Shown here one piece after another: positions 15,801-22,760 of a stretch of DNA of 32,363 nucleotides. Source of the DNA: Magnetococcales bacterium (lineage in GTDB: Bacteria; Pseudomonadota; Magnetococcia; Magnetococcales; JADFYX01). The notes under the pieces were generated by a model that saw only the letters and a list, made by a program, of their open reading frames with translations, searched no databases and was not told the DNA's origin. The stretch covers positions 1 through 32,363 of the forward strand of contig JADFZS010000059.1 of assembly GCA_015232405.1 (NCBI GenBank). Reading direction: 5' to 3'. The stretch's first letter is position 1, and the number at the start of each line of letters is the position of its first letter. Made by a program: the position numbers and the translations under genes.

Positions 15801-16488
15801 TGCCAAGAAAAACACGGAAAAGCCTCAAGGTATTTTAGCAATCAGCGTAGAGAAAAATACTGATAGACACACAAAAAATGTAGCTATGCACTTTGGAAGT
15901 AAACCGCAGCTTAGTATAAATAAAGCAACGAAACTCAGTGTGTTGGATGATTTAAGAGCAAATGCAAGAACAGCTATTCATTTTGCGTGTCATGGACAGA
16001 CCGATTTGATATCTCCACGCAAGAGCGGGCTTCTTTTGGGTAACGGTACCATGCTGGAGGTTGAGGACATCTTATCTAATACAGATCTACTTACTGGAAC
16101 CGAGCTAATCTCTATATGTGCCTGTGAAGTAGGGCAACGATCATCATTTGTGTTGACGGATGAATTTATTTCACTACCAGCATCGTTGCTGCAAATGGGA
16201 GCGAAGCAGGTTGTGGCTCCGTTGTGGAGGGTTAACTCTGGCCCGTCAGGAGCGTTGATGGAGAAATTATACCAGGGTTGGAAACAAAACTCTTACACAC
16301 CTTCTCAAGCCTTACGTAAGGCTCAGATAGAGATGATTGGAGGGGGAGGGTACGCAGTGTCTGGGTCACAACTTGCGCCGACGTTAAATTCAAAATCGAA
16401 AAAAACGAATTCTGCTTCTAAGCCAGGCGTAGTAGAAGATTATTCTCATCCGTATGCATGGGCGGGTTTCCAGATGTATGGAGTGTAA
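12826..16488 (+). CDS. TPR-CHAT caspase-like protease
   Basis: A 1220-aa protein. After a helical N-terminus (1-~100), about twelve TPR repeats (residues ~110-525) carry the recurrent core RYEEALEAF...LDPKY...AY. A non-repetitive middle (~525-830) leads to a C-terminal CHAT domain (~840-1220) of the caspase/separase clan. The expected catalytic dyad is present: His1056 in HFACHG and Cys1100 in SICACEVG, plus SLPASLLQ, QVVAPLWRV and the terminal HPYAWAGFQ. TPR-CHAT proteins are known in Craspase (type III-E CRISPR), but no Cas gene or array is here. Likely role: TPR-mediated sensing that switches on proteolysis, possibly in defence or stress. A 315-bp block within the TPR region is duplicated in tandem. 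Its paralogue is the fragment at 23471-24683. Confidence 0.92.
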   Translation: MKFLEFLKRSPSKSLLEQAKKLEKGEKLEQALSLYVQALGAIDKEENKQERLRAYKASISIAMEIGKFSLAKEITSNAIKEGFPASILSRSSVNKKKSTGTAQEKNKKANSWFETGTKYFKDGSYEEALEAYNVAIRLEPKHISAHNDRGIALLELERPEEALEAFNKALRLDHKFVNSHACKGITLKNLGRYEEALEAFGVALRFDPKYVVAQNGIGNTLFELQRYEEALEVFEKAREVSDDPTIKSGLSINIGNTLCELERYEEALDEYSEIIRIDPTLVDAYDKKGNIFYKIKRYEEALDEYSAALRLDQKYAHAYYGKGQVLYELERYEEALEIFNKFPAACDDPILKKIVCNCIGDTLFELEHYEEALDEYSEIIRIDPTFIDARLGKGKAFCKVGRYKEASEEFDAVLQLDPKHVHAYYSKGYNFHRWGYHKLALNAHNSAIQLDKKYVHAYCGKGTVLDALGRYKDAIAAYNTAIQLDQKYASAYTGRGEIFWKTGSKELAILNLRKGWQLDPGGWSVSMAYLSRLVKYLGEISPAITDTITPSFDILFDLGYLDHFTSPLDEYIYDERHGGLGSLGLKLSIENGESELVCEFAGNVEGLPFDIVLSSGERVSQQSFKKVGKQGRWTFRTNLRSCEKIVLGKTVIRYLPAMTDGLLDRLRLDADSCWETGEWEESGLLYAALTKARSDLVQTSRKQADQEAWLEHPLFTEVGTRAAMSFLKVWEEKRDSTFLAKAVVAIETFQAVKMRLKLGLLEMIDLNLLEKLSPTLKDKYTTASDEYASAPKTRQFDIDDIDLEGKGLPANFEAHIKLVSVINEIDRHYPKCVLKDANDLGAEILPEDLTKIAREVNHPIAYLVAGEIGGFVIFINGDNFDAITLPNLGQDVVYQKVQDLIEKYRSTKKLKEHLPGLCEWLWGSAMGQIIAWLDECQKDRQVKDREIVLVTTGMLGFFPWNAAKESGSVGQYAIERGVINFVPTIFSCQVCPAKKNTEKPQGILAISVEKNTDRHTKNVAMHFGSKPQLSINKATKLSVLDDLRANARTAIHFACHGQTDLISPRKSGLLLGNGTMLEVEDILSNTDLLTGTELISICACEVGQRSSFVLTDEFISLPASLLQMGAKQVVAPLWRVNSGPSGALMEKLYQGWKQNSYTPSQALRKAQIEMIGGGGYAVSGSQLAPTLNSKSKKTNSASKPGVVEDYSHPYAWAGFQMYGV
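13501..13995 (+). repeat. Tandem 315-bp duplication inside the TPR region
   Basis: The stretch from ~13501 recurs with an offset of 315 bp (105 codons, about three TPR units) from ~13816. For example, TTGGAGCGTTATGAAGAAGC at 13606 matches the copy at 13921 with one change. The block containing GATGATCC and the following GAGTACAGCGAAATTATTCG is nearly identical in both. Other TPR units are more diverged, so this duplication looks recent. Confidence 0.75.
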
Positions 16489-16597
16489 GAGTGCCATTCC
16501 TCATAAATATCAAACGTCAGATGTGTCATCATAGACCACAATTCTGTAGAGCTCCTGAAAACCAATATTTTGTAAGCGATGTCTATACCCCGTCACT

Positions 16598-16633
16598 GGG
16601 TTCATCTAAACAAAGGTACACAAATGACCACAG
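16598..16633 (+). repeat. Tn3-type terminal repeat (left end)
   Basis: 36 bp beginning GGGTTCATCTAAAC and ending ACCACAG. It pairs with 17012-17047. The core AAAGGTAC is shared with the ends at 16778, 24684, 28611, 31513 and 31880. Confidence 0.85.
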
Positions 16634-16640
16634 GAATTGG

Positions 16641-16772
16641 TCACTGTGCTACTTCCTCGGAATGCTCCCGTCGCAACTCCTTGATGCGTTCAGGCGGAAA
16701 GTATTTGTAGAAAGCAGTTCTGCCGATCTTGAGCTGATCGATCACATCTCCGATGAATGGGTAATTTTCAGT
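16641..16772 (-). pseudogene. tnpR: Serine resolvase, C-terminal fragment
   Basis: The reverse strand encodes ENYPFIGDVIDQLKIGRTAF, then YKYFPPERIKELR, then a TGA at 16643-16641. This is a resolvase C-terminal helix-turn-helix of the GRTAFYRYFP type, distinct from both complete resolvases in the window. The N-terminal catalytic domain is missing: upstream the frame meets a stop in the repeat at 16778. It shows that the element once encoded tnpR beside its left end. Confidence 0.75.
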
Positions 16773-16777
16773 ATCTT

Positions 16778-16813
16778 GGGTCTATCCCAACAAAGGTACC
16801 GAAAGTCCCACAG
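16778..16813 (+). repeat. Internal third Tn3-type terminal repeat
   Basis: 36 bp beginning GGGTCTATCCCAAC and ending CCCACAG, in the same orientation as the left end at 16598. Its outer part is closer to the ends of the 24684-28611 transposon (GGGTCCATCCCAAC) than to its own neighbours, while its inner part (CCACAGGGATTTT) resembles the 31513 element. Confidence 0.8.
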
Positions 16814-17011
16814 GGATTTTGACATTGAATTGATATGACAGACTTTTTGGCGTTTCTGTTCCTCCCGAATTTTGATGTGTTTCAGGTGGCTGATTTCAGG
16901 GGTAGAATTCCGAGGGAATCTTACCCCTGAACGCCGTCGCATAGGATGGAGGTAAAATAGGAGATGGAAAATAGGTTGAAACCCTGCCTATTCAAACACC
17001 AGCCGAATCTG

Positions 17012-17047
17012 CTGTGGTCCTTTATGTACCTTTGTTTAGATGAACCC
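17012..17047 (-). repeat. Tn3-type terminal repeat (right end)
   Basis: Inverted copy of 16598-16633, differing at two positions. Confidence 0.85.
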
Positions 17048-17362
17048 ATCTCTGTGTGAATTCCCCTTGTGATAAAAATTTACACGTATCCCGAGCAGAC
17101 CCCTAGTAGCACTCCTTTTTACCAAGATCATAATAGAATTGATGTGTAGGCCACTGTGTATCATCCTCCATTATAAGCCTGATGTTGATGGTAGCTGTTC
17201 TGCAAATGCCTCTATATTTTGAATTTTATCCGTGGTACGCGACTATTTTTTTACAGGTCTCAAAAAATTGTTTATTCAGGGCTCAAAAAAAGATTGCAAT
17301 GTAGTTACGATGATTGTAGTCTATGTGGAAACTGATGTTAATTTCTACATAGGGGACTAGCC
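17048..17362. other. Intergenic region, no supported gene
   Basis: No coding frame that I can support. Two near-copies of GGCTCAAAAAA/GGTCTCAAAAAA lie at about 17257 and 17280. TTGCAA, 17 nt and TAGTCT at about 17296-17324 are a weak promoter candidate for the 26-aa gene. Confidence 0.35.
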
Positions 17363-17443
17363 ATGATCGTACTCATCGCCATTATGTTTTTCTGTTGGAC
17401 CTTCATTGCTATGGGTTTGATGAACGCAATCACTAGCAGTTAG
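17363..17443 (+). CDS. 26-aa hydrophobic membrane peptide
   Basis: ATG 17363 to TAG 17441-17443, preceded by AGGGGA at 7 nt. The product MIVLIAIMFFCWTFIAMGLM-(NAITSS) is a single membrane helix with a short polar tail. An intrinsic terminator starts 8 bp after the stop, so this is a self-contained small transcription unit. Size and composition resemble type I toxins or regulatory small membrane proteins, but no family is recognised and no antisense RNA was identified. It is too short for standard gene callers. Confidence 0.55.
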   Translation: MIVLIAIMFFCWTFIAMGLMNAITSS

Positions 17444-17450
17444 GAAACAG

Positions 17451-17482
17451 AAGGCAGGGTGCGCTGTAACAAGCCCTGCCTT
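17451..17482 (+). terminator. Intrinsic terminator of the small-peptide gene
   Basis: AAGGCAGGG and CCCTGCCTT form a perfect 9-bp stem around a 14-nt loop, followed by ACTCTATTTA, a weak T-rich tail. It lies 8 bp after the stop of the 26-aa frame and is also symmetrical enough to act on the other strand. Confidence 0.65.
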
Positions 17483-17547
17483 ACTCTATTTAATATCCAA
17501 CAAGCAAACCCACGAATCAGCAGTTGGCTAAAATAAGGGGTGGTGTA

Positions 17548-17649
17548 ATGAAATCTCACACGATGAAGTTTGCTCTGTATTACGGCCTGACAATGGATGC
17601 CAATTTGCGTTGGTTGGACACAAGTCTCATGCCCGACCTTGTCCTATAG
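17548..17649 (+). CDS. Possible 33-aa leader peptide before the Rel-like gene
   Basis: ATG 17548 to TAG 17647-17649, preceded by AGGGGTGG at a short distance. The product begins MKSHTMKFALYYGLTMD. It ends 71 bp before the Rel-like start. It could be a leader or upstream coding element; there is no similarity to support it. Confidence 0.25.
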   Translation: MKSHTMKFALYYGLTMDANLRWLDTSLMPDLVL

Positions 17650-17720
17650 CTTTTTATTTGTTTGGCAGCATTGCGCACACAAAACCCCATTTTTAGTTGG
17701 TTGCCTTGGGAGTTAAACAT

Positions 17721-19112
17721 ATGACCCCTTATGCTACTATGCGGACACAAAGAAAGCGGATGATTGTTGCCGCAAAACGTGTTTTCACTAAGGATGAAAT
17801 AACAACAATTAAGAAAGCTCTTTTTGTCGCAGAGAAGCACCACATTGGACAATACCGTCATGATGGCAGTCTTTTCATGAGCCATCCAGTTGGAGTTGCT
17901 CAGTCCATGTTAGACTACGAATATGTCTGTTTCTCGTCATTTGTAGCAGCGATTTTGCATGATGTTTTGGAAGATGGGCAAGCAGCAGATCGCCACTCCG
18001 ATGTAGCTTCCTTCGGTCCAGAAGTTTATGATATCGTAAATGGCTGCACAAAAATTCCGACAGATTCACACGGCTCTTCAACCTTGCAGAAAACCTACGG
18101 GAAATTGTTGCGCGCATCTGCCATCAACATAAAGACAATGGTGGTCAAAGGTTTCGATGTGCTGCACAATTCGCAATCATTTGATGTGCATTCTGAAGAG
18201 AAGGCCCGCTACAAATCAAATCTTGCACTCATTTATGTTGGTATATTTCGTCGCCTGGGTGCTCGGAAACTAGCTGCAGACTTATTAAACAACGTTCTAC
18301 CATATCTTGAGCCAATTCAGTACCAGCACCTATATAAGACACTTGTGAAGGCCCAAAATGCAGGACAAAAAAGGCGCAAAAAAATCATCAGGCAATTCTG
18401 GAAAATTAAGGGGTTAAATTCCGTACTGCATGGCCAAAACGCTGTACGTTTTCAGGCTCACACTCTTGCCGAATATTTTCATGTCACTCCATCGAAATGG
18501 TTCATTAGCAACGTTAGACCACCTTTCTATACTATGGAAATATCTGTGAGGAACAATGCTGCAGCATGGTGGTTGCTCGGGAATATTCACAAGCTTTTCC
18601 AACCATATGCAAGAACAATAAGAGATTATTTAAACTCACCAAAACTGTCTGGGTTCCAAGGTTTGGCATCCCAGATCTTTTTAGACAAAGCACAGATGTA
18701 TGGCGATGGGGTGCCGCTTGCTGTAACAATTGCCAAACCTTCGGATCATAAGAAAAACCAGTTTGGAAGTCTGTTAGATCCGTCAACACTTAACAATAAG
18801 TTCAAAACATTTAGGGAGGTTCTGCAGTCATTTACTCTCTCTGAAACAGATATTCGTATTGACGAATTGCCATATATAGGGTTTCAGGATCGTATATCAG
18901 TAATCTTCGCTCAAGATCGTCGCGCATTGGCTATTGGCCAAGGTGACAACATCCTGAGCTTTTATAGAATGTTGTTCCCTAGGGCTAAGTTTTTTAATGG
19001 CGCTGTCGTCAATGGCATAAAGCAATTTGATCCAGAGCTTCAATTACATGACGGTGATGTTGTAGATCTTCTTCGCCCATCATCACGTTCCATCAGGCTC
19101 CCAAAAGGTTGA
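17721..19112 (+). CDS. RelA/SpoT-like protein: HD hydrolase, decayed synthetase, TGS
   Basis: A 463-aa protein. ATG 17721 is chosen (GGGAG 9 nt upstream) over TTG 17697. The HD hydrolase domain (~20-185) retains the full motif set of (p)ppGpp 3'-pyrophosphohydrolases: His55-Pro, His80-Asp81, Glu84-Asp85 and Asp146 with HN (KGFDVLHN). The next segment (~255-345) still shows the synthetase outline, LLGNIHKLF...IRDYLNSPKLSGFQGL, but the Y-x-S-x-H residues are lost and the catalytic EIQIRT is VTIAK-like. A C-terminal TGS-like domain (~390-455, ISVIF...LHDGDVVDLL) follows. It is much shorter than RelA/SpoT (~700 aa) and lacks the ACT domain. Expected role: nucleotide alarmone hydrolysis. The MinD-like gene follows almost directly, so they are probably one operon. 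Confidence 0.75.
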   Translation: MTPYATMRTQRKRMIVAAKRVFTKDEITTIKKALFVAEKHHIGQYRHDGSLFMSHPVGVAQSMLDYEYVCFSSFVAAILHDVLEDGQAADRHSDVASFGPEVYDIVNGCTKIPTDSHGSSTLQKTYGKLLRASAINIKTMVVKGFDVLHNSQSFDVHSEEKARYKSNLALIYVGIFRRLGARKLAADLLNNVLPYLEPIQYQHLYKTLVKAQNAGQKRRKKIIRQFWKIKGLNSVLHGQNAVRFQAHTLAEYFHVTPSKWFISNVRPPFYTMEISVRNNAAAWWLLGNIHKLFQPYARTIRDYLNSPKLSGFQGLASQIFLDKAQMYGDGVPLAVTIAKPSDHKKNQFGSLLDPSTLNNKFKTFREVLQSFTLSETDIRIDELPYIGFQDRISVIFAQDRRALAIGQGDNILSFYRMLFPRAKFFNGAVVNGIKQFDPELQLHDGDVVDLLRPSSRSIRLPKG

Positions 19113-19123
19113 GGAGGTGCGTG

Positions 19124-19831
19124 TTGAGTAATAACTTGGAAGCTTGGGCCGATGCTCTCGCCATGGTGATGACGTCAGATTATTTTACAAGAATGTTTAA
19201 TGAGCGAAATTCTGGAGTTGTCCGTCTGTTCGCAAACAGACTATGGTTCATGTCCGGTAAAGGAGGTGTTGGGAAAAGCTTAATTGTGAGTGTTGTTGCA
19301 AAAATTTTTGCAGATACAGGCTATCATGTTTTGGTTATAGACACATCGTCGCTCGGTGGGGCACAAGCAATATTTGAGCGTGCTGATGAGCCTTTCAAAT
19401 TTTATAATTTGGATATGTTGAGGCGTTCTGCGGTTTACAAAGATCTGGTTAAAGGGAACATAGGTTTAGTCAAGTGTTCAGTTTACGAATATATGATACA
19501 TGACTCATTTCATAATGACATCAACCGCCATTTTGATTTTGTATTGATCGATACTGATGCAGGATTTCCAATCACAGCTGAGAGCTCCATAATGTGGGGG
19601 GACATTATCTTGATAACTACGCAAGATCCAGGGAGTATTGTAGGAACATCTGCTGTGATTGAAGCCATTCTGTCCAAACCTGAACTGAAGCATACATCAG
19701 TTGGAATGATAATAAATTTTGCGAAGCTGGCTTCAAAGAAGGTGATTTATGAGGCTTTAGCGTCACTTACTGACAGAAATGTATATGATGTCATTGATTT
19801 TCATGGATTGGTTTTGACATCCAATAGGTGA
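19124..19831 (+). CDS. MinD/ParA-like P-loop ATPase
   Basis: A 235-aa ATPase of the SIMIBI MinD/ParA group. TTG 19124 is chosen: AGGAGG overlaps the upstream stop and lies 6 nt before it; GTG 19121 is an alternative. The deviant Walker A is SGKGGVGKS (residues ~45-53), with a Walker A' and switch region VLVIDTSSLGGAQ, and FDFVLIDTDAG as the Walker B block. Such enzymes dimerise on ATP to position protein or DNA complexes, or to control partner enzymes. No ParB, MinE or FlhF partner is adjacent. Tight coupling to the Rel-like gene suggests joint function. It ends 223 bp before the IS21 element. Confidence 0.82.
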   Translation: MSNNLEAWADALAMVMTSDYFTRMFNERNSGVVRLFANRLWFMSGKGGVGKSLIVSVVAKIFADTGYHVLVIDTSSLGGAQAIFERADEPFKFYNLDMLRRSAVYKDLVKGNIGLVKCSVYEYMIHDSFHNDINRHFDFVLIDTDAGFPITAESSIMWGDIILITTQDPGSIVGTSAVIEAILSKPELKHTSVGMIINFAKLASKKVIYEALASLTDRNVYDVIDFHGLVLTSNR

Positions 19832-19914
19832 CTGCATTTGCCTCGTATTAGGTAAGTATGTTCATCCATACATGAATTATAACAACAGGCCTCGTGGAAA
19901 TTTTGGAGAGAACG

Positions 19915-20034
19915 ATGATAAGATTGGTATTTATCAATGCTGAGGTAACTGTGTTGGACATAAATGACAGTCGGGTTGTCGAGCTTTGTTGTGTGGAGCT
20001 TCTCGACTGTACAATCGCGGCAACGCGGCAGTGA
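19915..20034 (+). CDS. Possible 39-aa small protein
   Basis: ATG 19915 follows GGAG at a good distance and reads MIRLVFINAEVTVLDINDSR, then a Cys-containing C-terminus, to TGA 20032-20034. It lies 83 bp after the ATPase gene and 20 bp before the IS21 end. It may be a real last gene of the Rel-MinD operon. No similarity is recognised. Confidence 0.3.
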   Translation: MIRLVFINAEVTVLDINDSRVVELCCVELLDCTIAATRQ

Positions 20035-20054
20035 TCTTATTAAGGTTGGATGAG

Positions 20055-20155
20055 TGTCAGCAGTCACCCCATACTAGTCCACCATGATCACCCATATGTT
20101 GCCACTCATAGTCGCCCATAGTAGGCCACCCATAATCGGCCATATGGTGCCACTC
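20055..20155 (+). repeat. IS21 left end with subterminal repeats
   Basis: Starts TGTCAGCAGTCACCCCATA and contains several copies of a motif like CCATAGTAGGCCACCCATAA and GGCCATATGGTGCCACTCA. Repeated subterminal transposase sites are typical of IS21. Confidence 0.75.
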
Positions 20156-20231
20156 AATACAAATTCCTTGAATCCGGTTGTTAATCGAGCCCACCTCTCT
20201 GCATCTACTACAAATCAGAGAGGTGACAACC

Positions 20232-21794
20232 ATGGCCGGAAAGGAAATAGACGTGTTTGAAGCAAGAGAATTAATCAGGCGGCTTAAGATGCGCCAGAGT
20301 GGCCGAAGCATAGCCACAGATTTGCAAATATCCCGAGATACAGTCAGGCGTTATAAGGAGTTGGCCGAACAGAACGAATGGCTCTCAACTGATGAGTTGC
20401 CCTCTGTCCAGGAAATAGAAAAGTCAAAGGAGGCCATTAAGGAAAAGCAGTTGGTTGCACATGAACAGTCATCGGTGCTGCCATTTGAGTCCCAGGTTAA
20501 AAAGTTGTTGGAGGCACCAAAGATGACAGTCACAGTTATTCATCAACGGTTGCAGGAACGGGGCTTTAAAGGGAGCTATTCAAGTGTAATCAGGTTTGTT
20601 CGCAATTATAGAGCACAACAAGACCCTGAAGGTTTTTGCCGTATGGAGGTAGCTCCTGGCGAGGAGGCACAGGTCGATTTTGGATATATCGGCATGATTT
20701 ATGACCCTGTTCAATGCAAAGAACGTAAAGCCTGGGTGTTTGTGATGACTCTTTCTCACAGTAGGCATTTTTACGCAGAAATCGTATTTGATCAATCAAG
20801 TGGAACGTGGTTAAGGTTACATCAGAATGCGTTTATGGCCTTTGCTGGTATCCCTGCCAAAATAGTTTTGGACAATCTCAAAGCTGCCATTATCAAGGCT
20901 GCTATTTATGATCCGTTGGTACAGCGCAGCTATCGCAATCTGGCAGAACATTATGGATTTATGATAGCTCCAAATCGTCCTCACACACCTCGCCACAAGG
21001 GGAAGGTTGAGAGAACAATCCGTTACCTCAAACAAAATTTTCTTCCAGGTCGTAGTTTCCGTGATATTGCGGATGCCAACGAGCAGCTATGCAAATGGAA
21101 TGATGAGATAGCGTCACTTCGCATACATGGCACAACTGGCTGGAGACCTCTGGAGAGGTTTGAGGAGGTGGAGCAAGAAGCATTGTTGTCGTTACCGGAT
21201 GGGTTGTGGAGCCCCTCAGTTTGGAAAAAGGCCAAACTGCATCCAGATTGCCATGTTCAGATAGACAAATCCTTCTATTCTGCACCATTTCGATTGATCG
21301 GAAAGAAGTTGACAGTCCAGATAGTTGGCTGTCAGGTACGTATATTCAATGGCTTGGAGTTGGAAGCAACTCATCAGAAAGCATTATCTCCGCGAACACG
21401 GCAGACCAACCCTGATCATTTGCCGCCAGATAAAGTGCAATTATTGATGGCAACACCATTTGGCTGTCTGCAGCGTGCAGAAAATATTGGGCCATCAACA
21501 TTACAATGGATGCATAGGTTGTTGGGAAATCGGGTTACAGATCGCCTACGTTCCGGTTTGGCAGCCTTACGATTGGCCGACAAATATTCATCAAAACGTT
21601 TAGAGGCCGCTTGTCAGCGTTCTCTAGATTTTGACGATATTTCTTATGGCACTCTCAAGCGAATCCTAGTCAAAGAACTGGACCAACAGCCCTGGAAACA
21701 CCTATTGCCGCCATCACCATCGGAGCCAATCAAACCATCAAAATATGCTCGGCAACCAGATTATTATTTTCCTGACAGCAAGGAGATACACTGA
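20232..21794 (+). CDS. istA: IS21-family transposase IstA
   Basis: A 520-aa DDE transposase. ATG 20232 (MAGKEIDVFEARELIRRL) is the natural start; the open frame extends upstream without a ribosome site. It has an N-terminal helix-turn-helix (about 15-50, GRSIATDLQISRDTVRRYK) and an integrase core with VDFGYIGMIYD (first Asp) and FYAEIVFDQSSGTWLRLHQ. LDNLKAAIIKA supplies the second Asp, and NRPHTPRHKGKVERTIRYLK holds the Glu. The C-terminal part starts near HPDCHVQIDKSFYSAPF. The length is typical for IstA and no motif is missing. It overlaps istB by one base (TGATG). Confidence 0.95.
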   Translation: MAGKEIDVFEARELIRRLKMRQSGRSIATDLQISRDTVRRYKELAEQNEWLSTDELPSVQEIEKSKEAIKEKQLVAHEQSSVLPFESQVKKLLEAPKMTVTVIHQRLQERGFKGSYSSVIRFVRNYRAQQDPEGFCRMEVAPGEEAQVDFGYIGMIYDPVQCKERKAWVFVMTLSHSRHFYAEIVFDQSSGTWLRLHQNAFMAFAGIPAKIVLDNLKAAIIKAAIYDPLVQRSYRNLAEHYGFMIAPNRPHTPRHKGKVERTIRYLKQNFLPGRSFRDIADANEQLCKWNDEIASLRIHGTTGWRPLERFEEVEQEALLSLPDGLWSPSVWKKAKLHPDCHVQIDKSFYSAPFRLIGKKLTVQIVGCQVRIFNGLELEATHQKALSPRTRQTNPDHLPPDKVQLLMATPFGCLQRAENIGPSTLQWMHRLLGNRVTDRLRSGLAALRLADKYSSKRLEAACQRSLDFDDISYGTLKRILVKELDQQPWKHLLPPSPSEPIKPSKYARQPDYYFPDSKEIH

Positions 21795-22579
21795 TGAATA
21801 TTAGTCACCATTTGGAGCCAAAGCTAAAGAAATTGCGGTTATCTGGGATGTTGGAAACTTTGGAGGATCGGACCCAGCAAGCTGTCTCCCAGAAATATTC
21901 ATACGATGAATTTTTGGAAAGACTATTAGAGGATGAAATCGAGCGCAGGGAGCAAAAACAGTTGGCCCTGCGATTACGTCGCGCCGCTTTCGACCCCAGC
22001 AAGACATTGGAGAATTTTGATTTTTCATTCAATCCAGGCATTAACAGGCAGGCTATCCAAGAGTTGGCCATTTGCCGATTTATAGGCAGAAAAGAGAACG
22101 TGCTGATCTATGGTCAGACCGGGGTTGGAAAATCACACCTGGCCATCGCATTGGGTCATGCAGCCTGCCGTAAAGGGCTGGATGTTTTGTTTGCCAATGT
22201 CCACCAAATGTTGAGCCATATTAATTCTGGTCGTGCAGATGGCAGTCATACAAAACGCTTGGCAAGTTATCTTCGTCCTGCACTGCTGATTCTGGATGAT
22301 ATGGGATTGCGGCCAGTCTCGACATCTGGTGCTGAGGATCTTTATGAGGTCATCAACGGAAGGTACGAACGTGGATCAATCATGATTACCAGTAACCGAT
22401 CCCCAGAAGAGTGGGCAGTATGTTTTAGCGACCCATTATTGGCAAATGCAGCTCTGGATCGCCTCAATCATCATGCACACCATGTGGAAATTACAGGCTC
22501 CAGCTTTCGGGCGCACAGAAAACAAGGAGACAAACTTATACGGATGAAAGGAGGTGCTGCTGACAAGAAAAAGAGGTGA
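21794..22579 (+). CDS. istB: IS21-family helper ATPase IstB
   Basis: A 261-aa AAA+ ATPase that stimulates IstA and selects targets. Walker A YGQTGVGKSHLAIAL (~107-121), Walker B LLILDDMGLRP (~163-173), then MITSNRSPEEW, sensor 1, and an arginine-finger region. The N-terminal helical domain (1-80) is as in IstB. Normal length. Its start overlaps the istA stop. Confidence 0.95.
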   Translation: MNISHHLEPKLKKLRLSGMLETLEDRTQQAVSQKYSYDEFLERLLEDEIERREQKQLALRLRRAAFDPSKTLENFDFSFNPGINRQAIQELAICRFIGRKENVLIYGQTGVGKSHLAIALGHAACRKGLDVLFANVHQMLSHINSGRADGSHTKRLASYLRPALLILDDMGLRPVSTSGAEDLYEVINGRYERGSIMITSNRSPEEWAVCFSDPLLANAALDRLNHHAHHVEITGSSFRAHRKQGDKLIRMKGGAADKKKR

Positions 22580-22669
22580 AGGAAAAAACGGATTTCAAGG
22601 GTGAGTGAGATATTATTTGTGGCCTACTATGGCCGACAATCGGTGGCCTTATATGGGCGACTATTGACA
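22580..22669 (-). repeat. IS21 right end
   Basis: Read inward from 22669, it begins TGTCAATAGTCGCCCATATA with GGCCACCGATTGTCGGCC next, matching the left-end repeat set. Confidence 0.75.
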
Positions 22670-22760
22670 GAGCAAGTCGGCCGTTCCCAGAAAAACTGTG
22701 AGGAGGATAGAGAGTGAAAGTGCGTATAAAACATGCCCCTATCGTATGGGCACCTCAAAA

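Larger units (their letters stand above)
16598..17047. mobile_element. Degenerate Tn3-type element with three related ends
   Basis: A 450-bp unit bounded by 36-bp inverted repeats (16598-16633 and 17012-17047; 34 of 36 identical) starting GGGTTCATCTAAAC. It holds the 3' end of a serine resolvase next to the left repeat, as in full-length elements, and a third, related repeat at 16778-16813. The transposase is gone. The 5-bp flanks of the outer pair differ. The inner unit 16778-17047 has near-matching flanks (ATCTT and ATCTC), so it may be a later 270-bp miniature insertion. Confidence 0.75.
20055..22669. mobile_element. IS21-family insertion sequence, complete
   Basis: A 2615-bp element with overlapping istA and istB and terminal repeats beginning TGTCARYAGTCRCCC at both ends (20055 inward, 22669 inward). 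Subterminal GGCCA-containing repeats occur on both sides, as in IS21. The flanks share only GAG, 3 bp, shorter than the usual 4-8 bp duplication. It separates the Rel-MinD operon from the racemase. Confidence 0.9.

Noticed and set aside
12826..16488. Link of the TPR-CHAT protein to a type III-E CRISPR (Craspase) system
   Set aside because: No Cas7-11-like gene, adaptation gene or repeat-spacer array occurs anywhere in the window.
20051..22673. IS21 target-site duplication
   Set aside because: Only GAG (3 bp) is shared, which is too short to claim.
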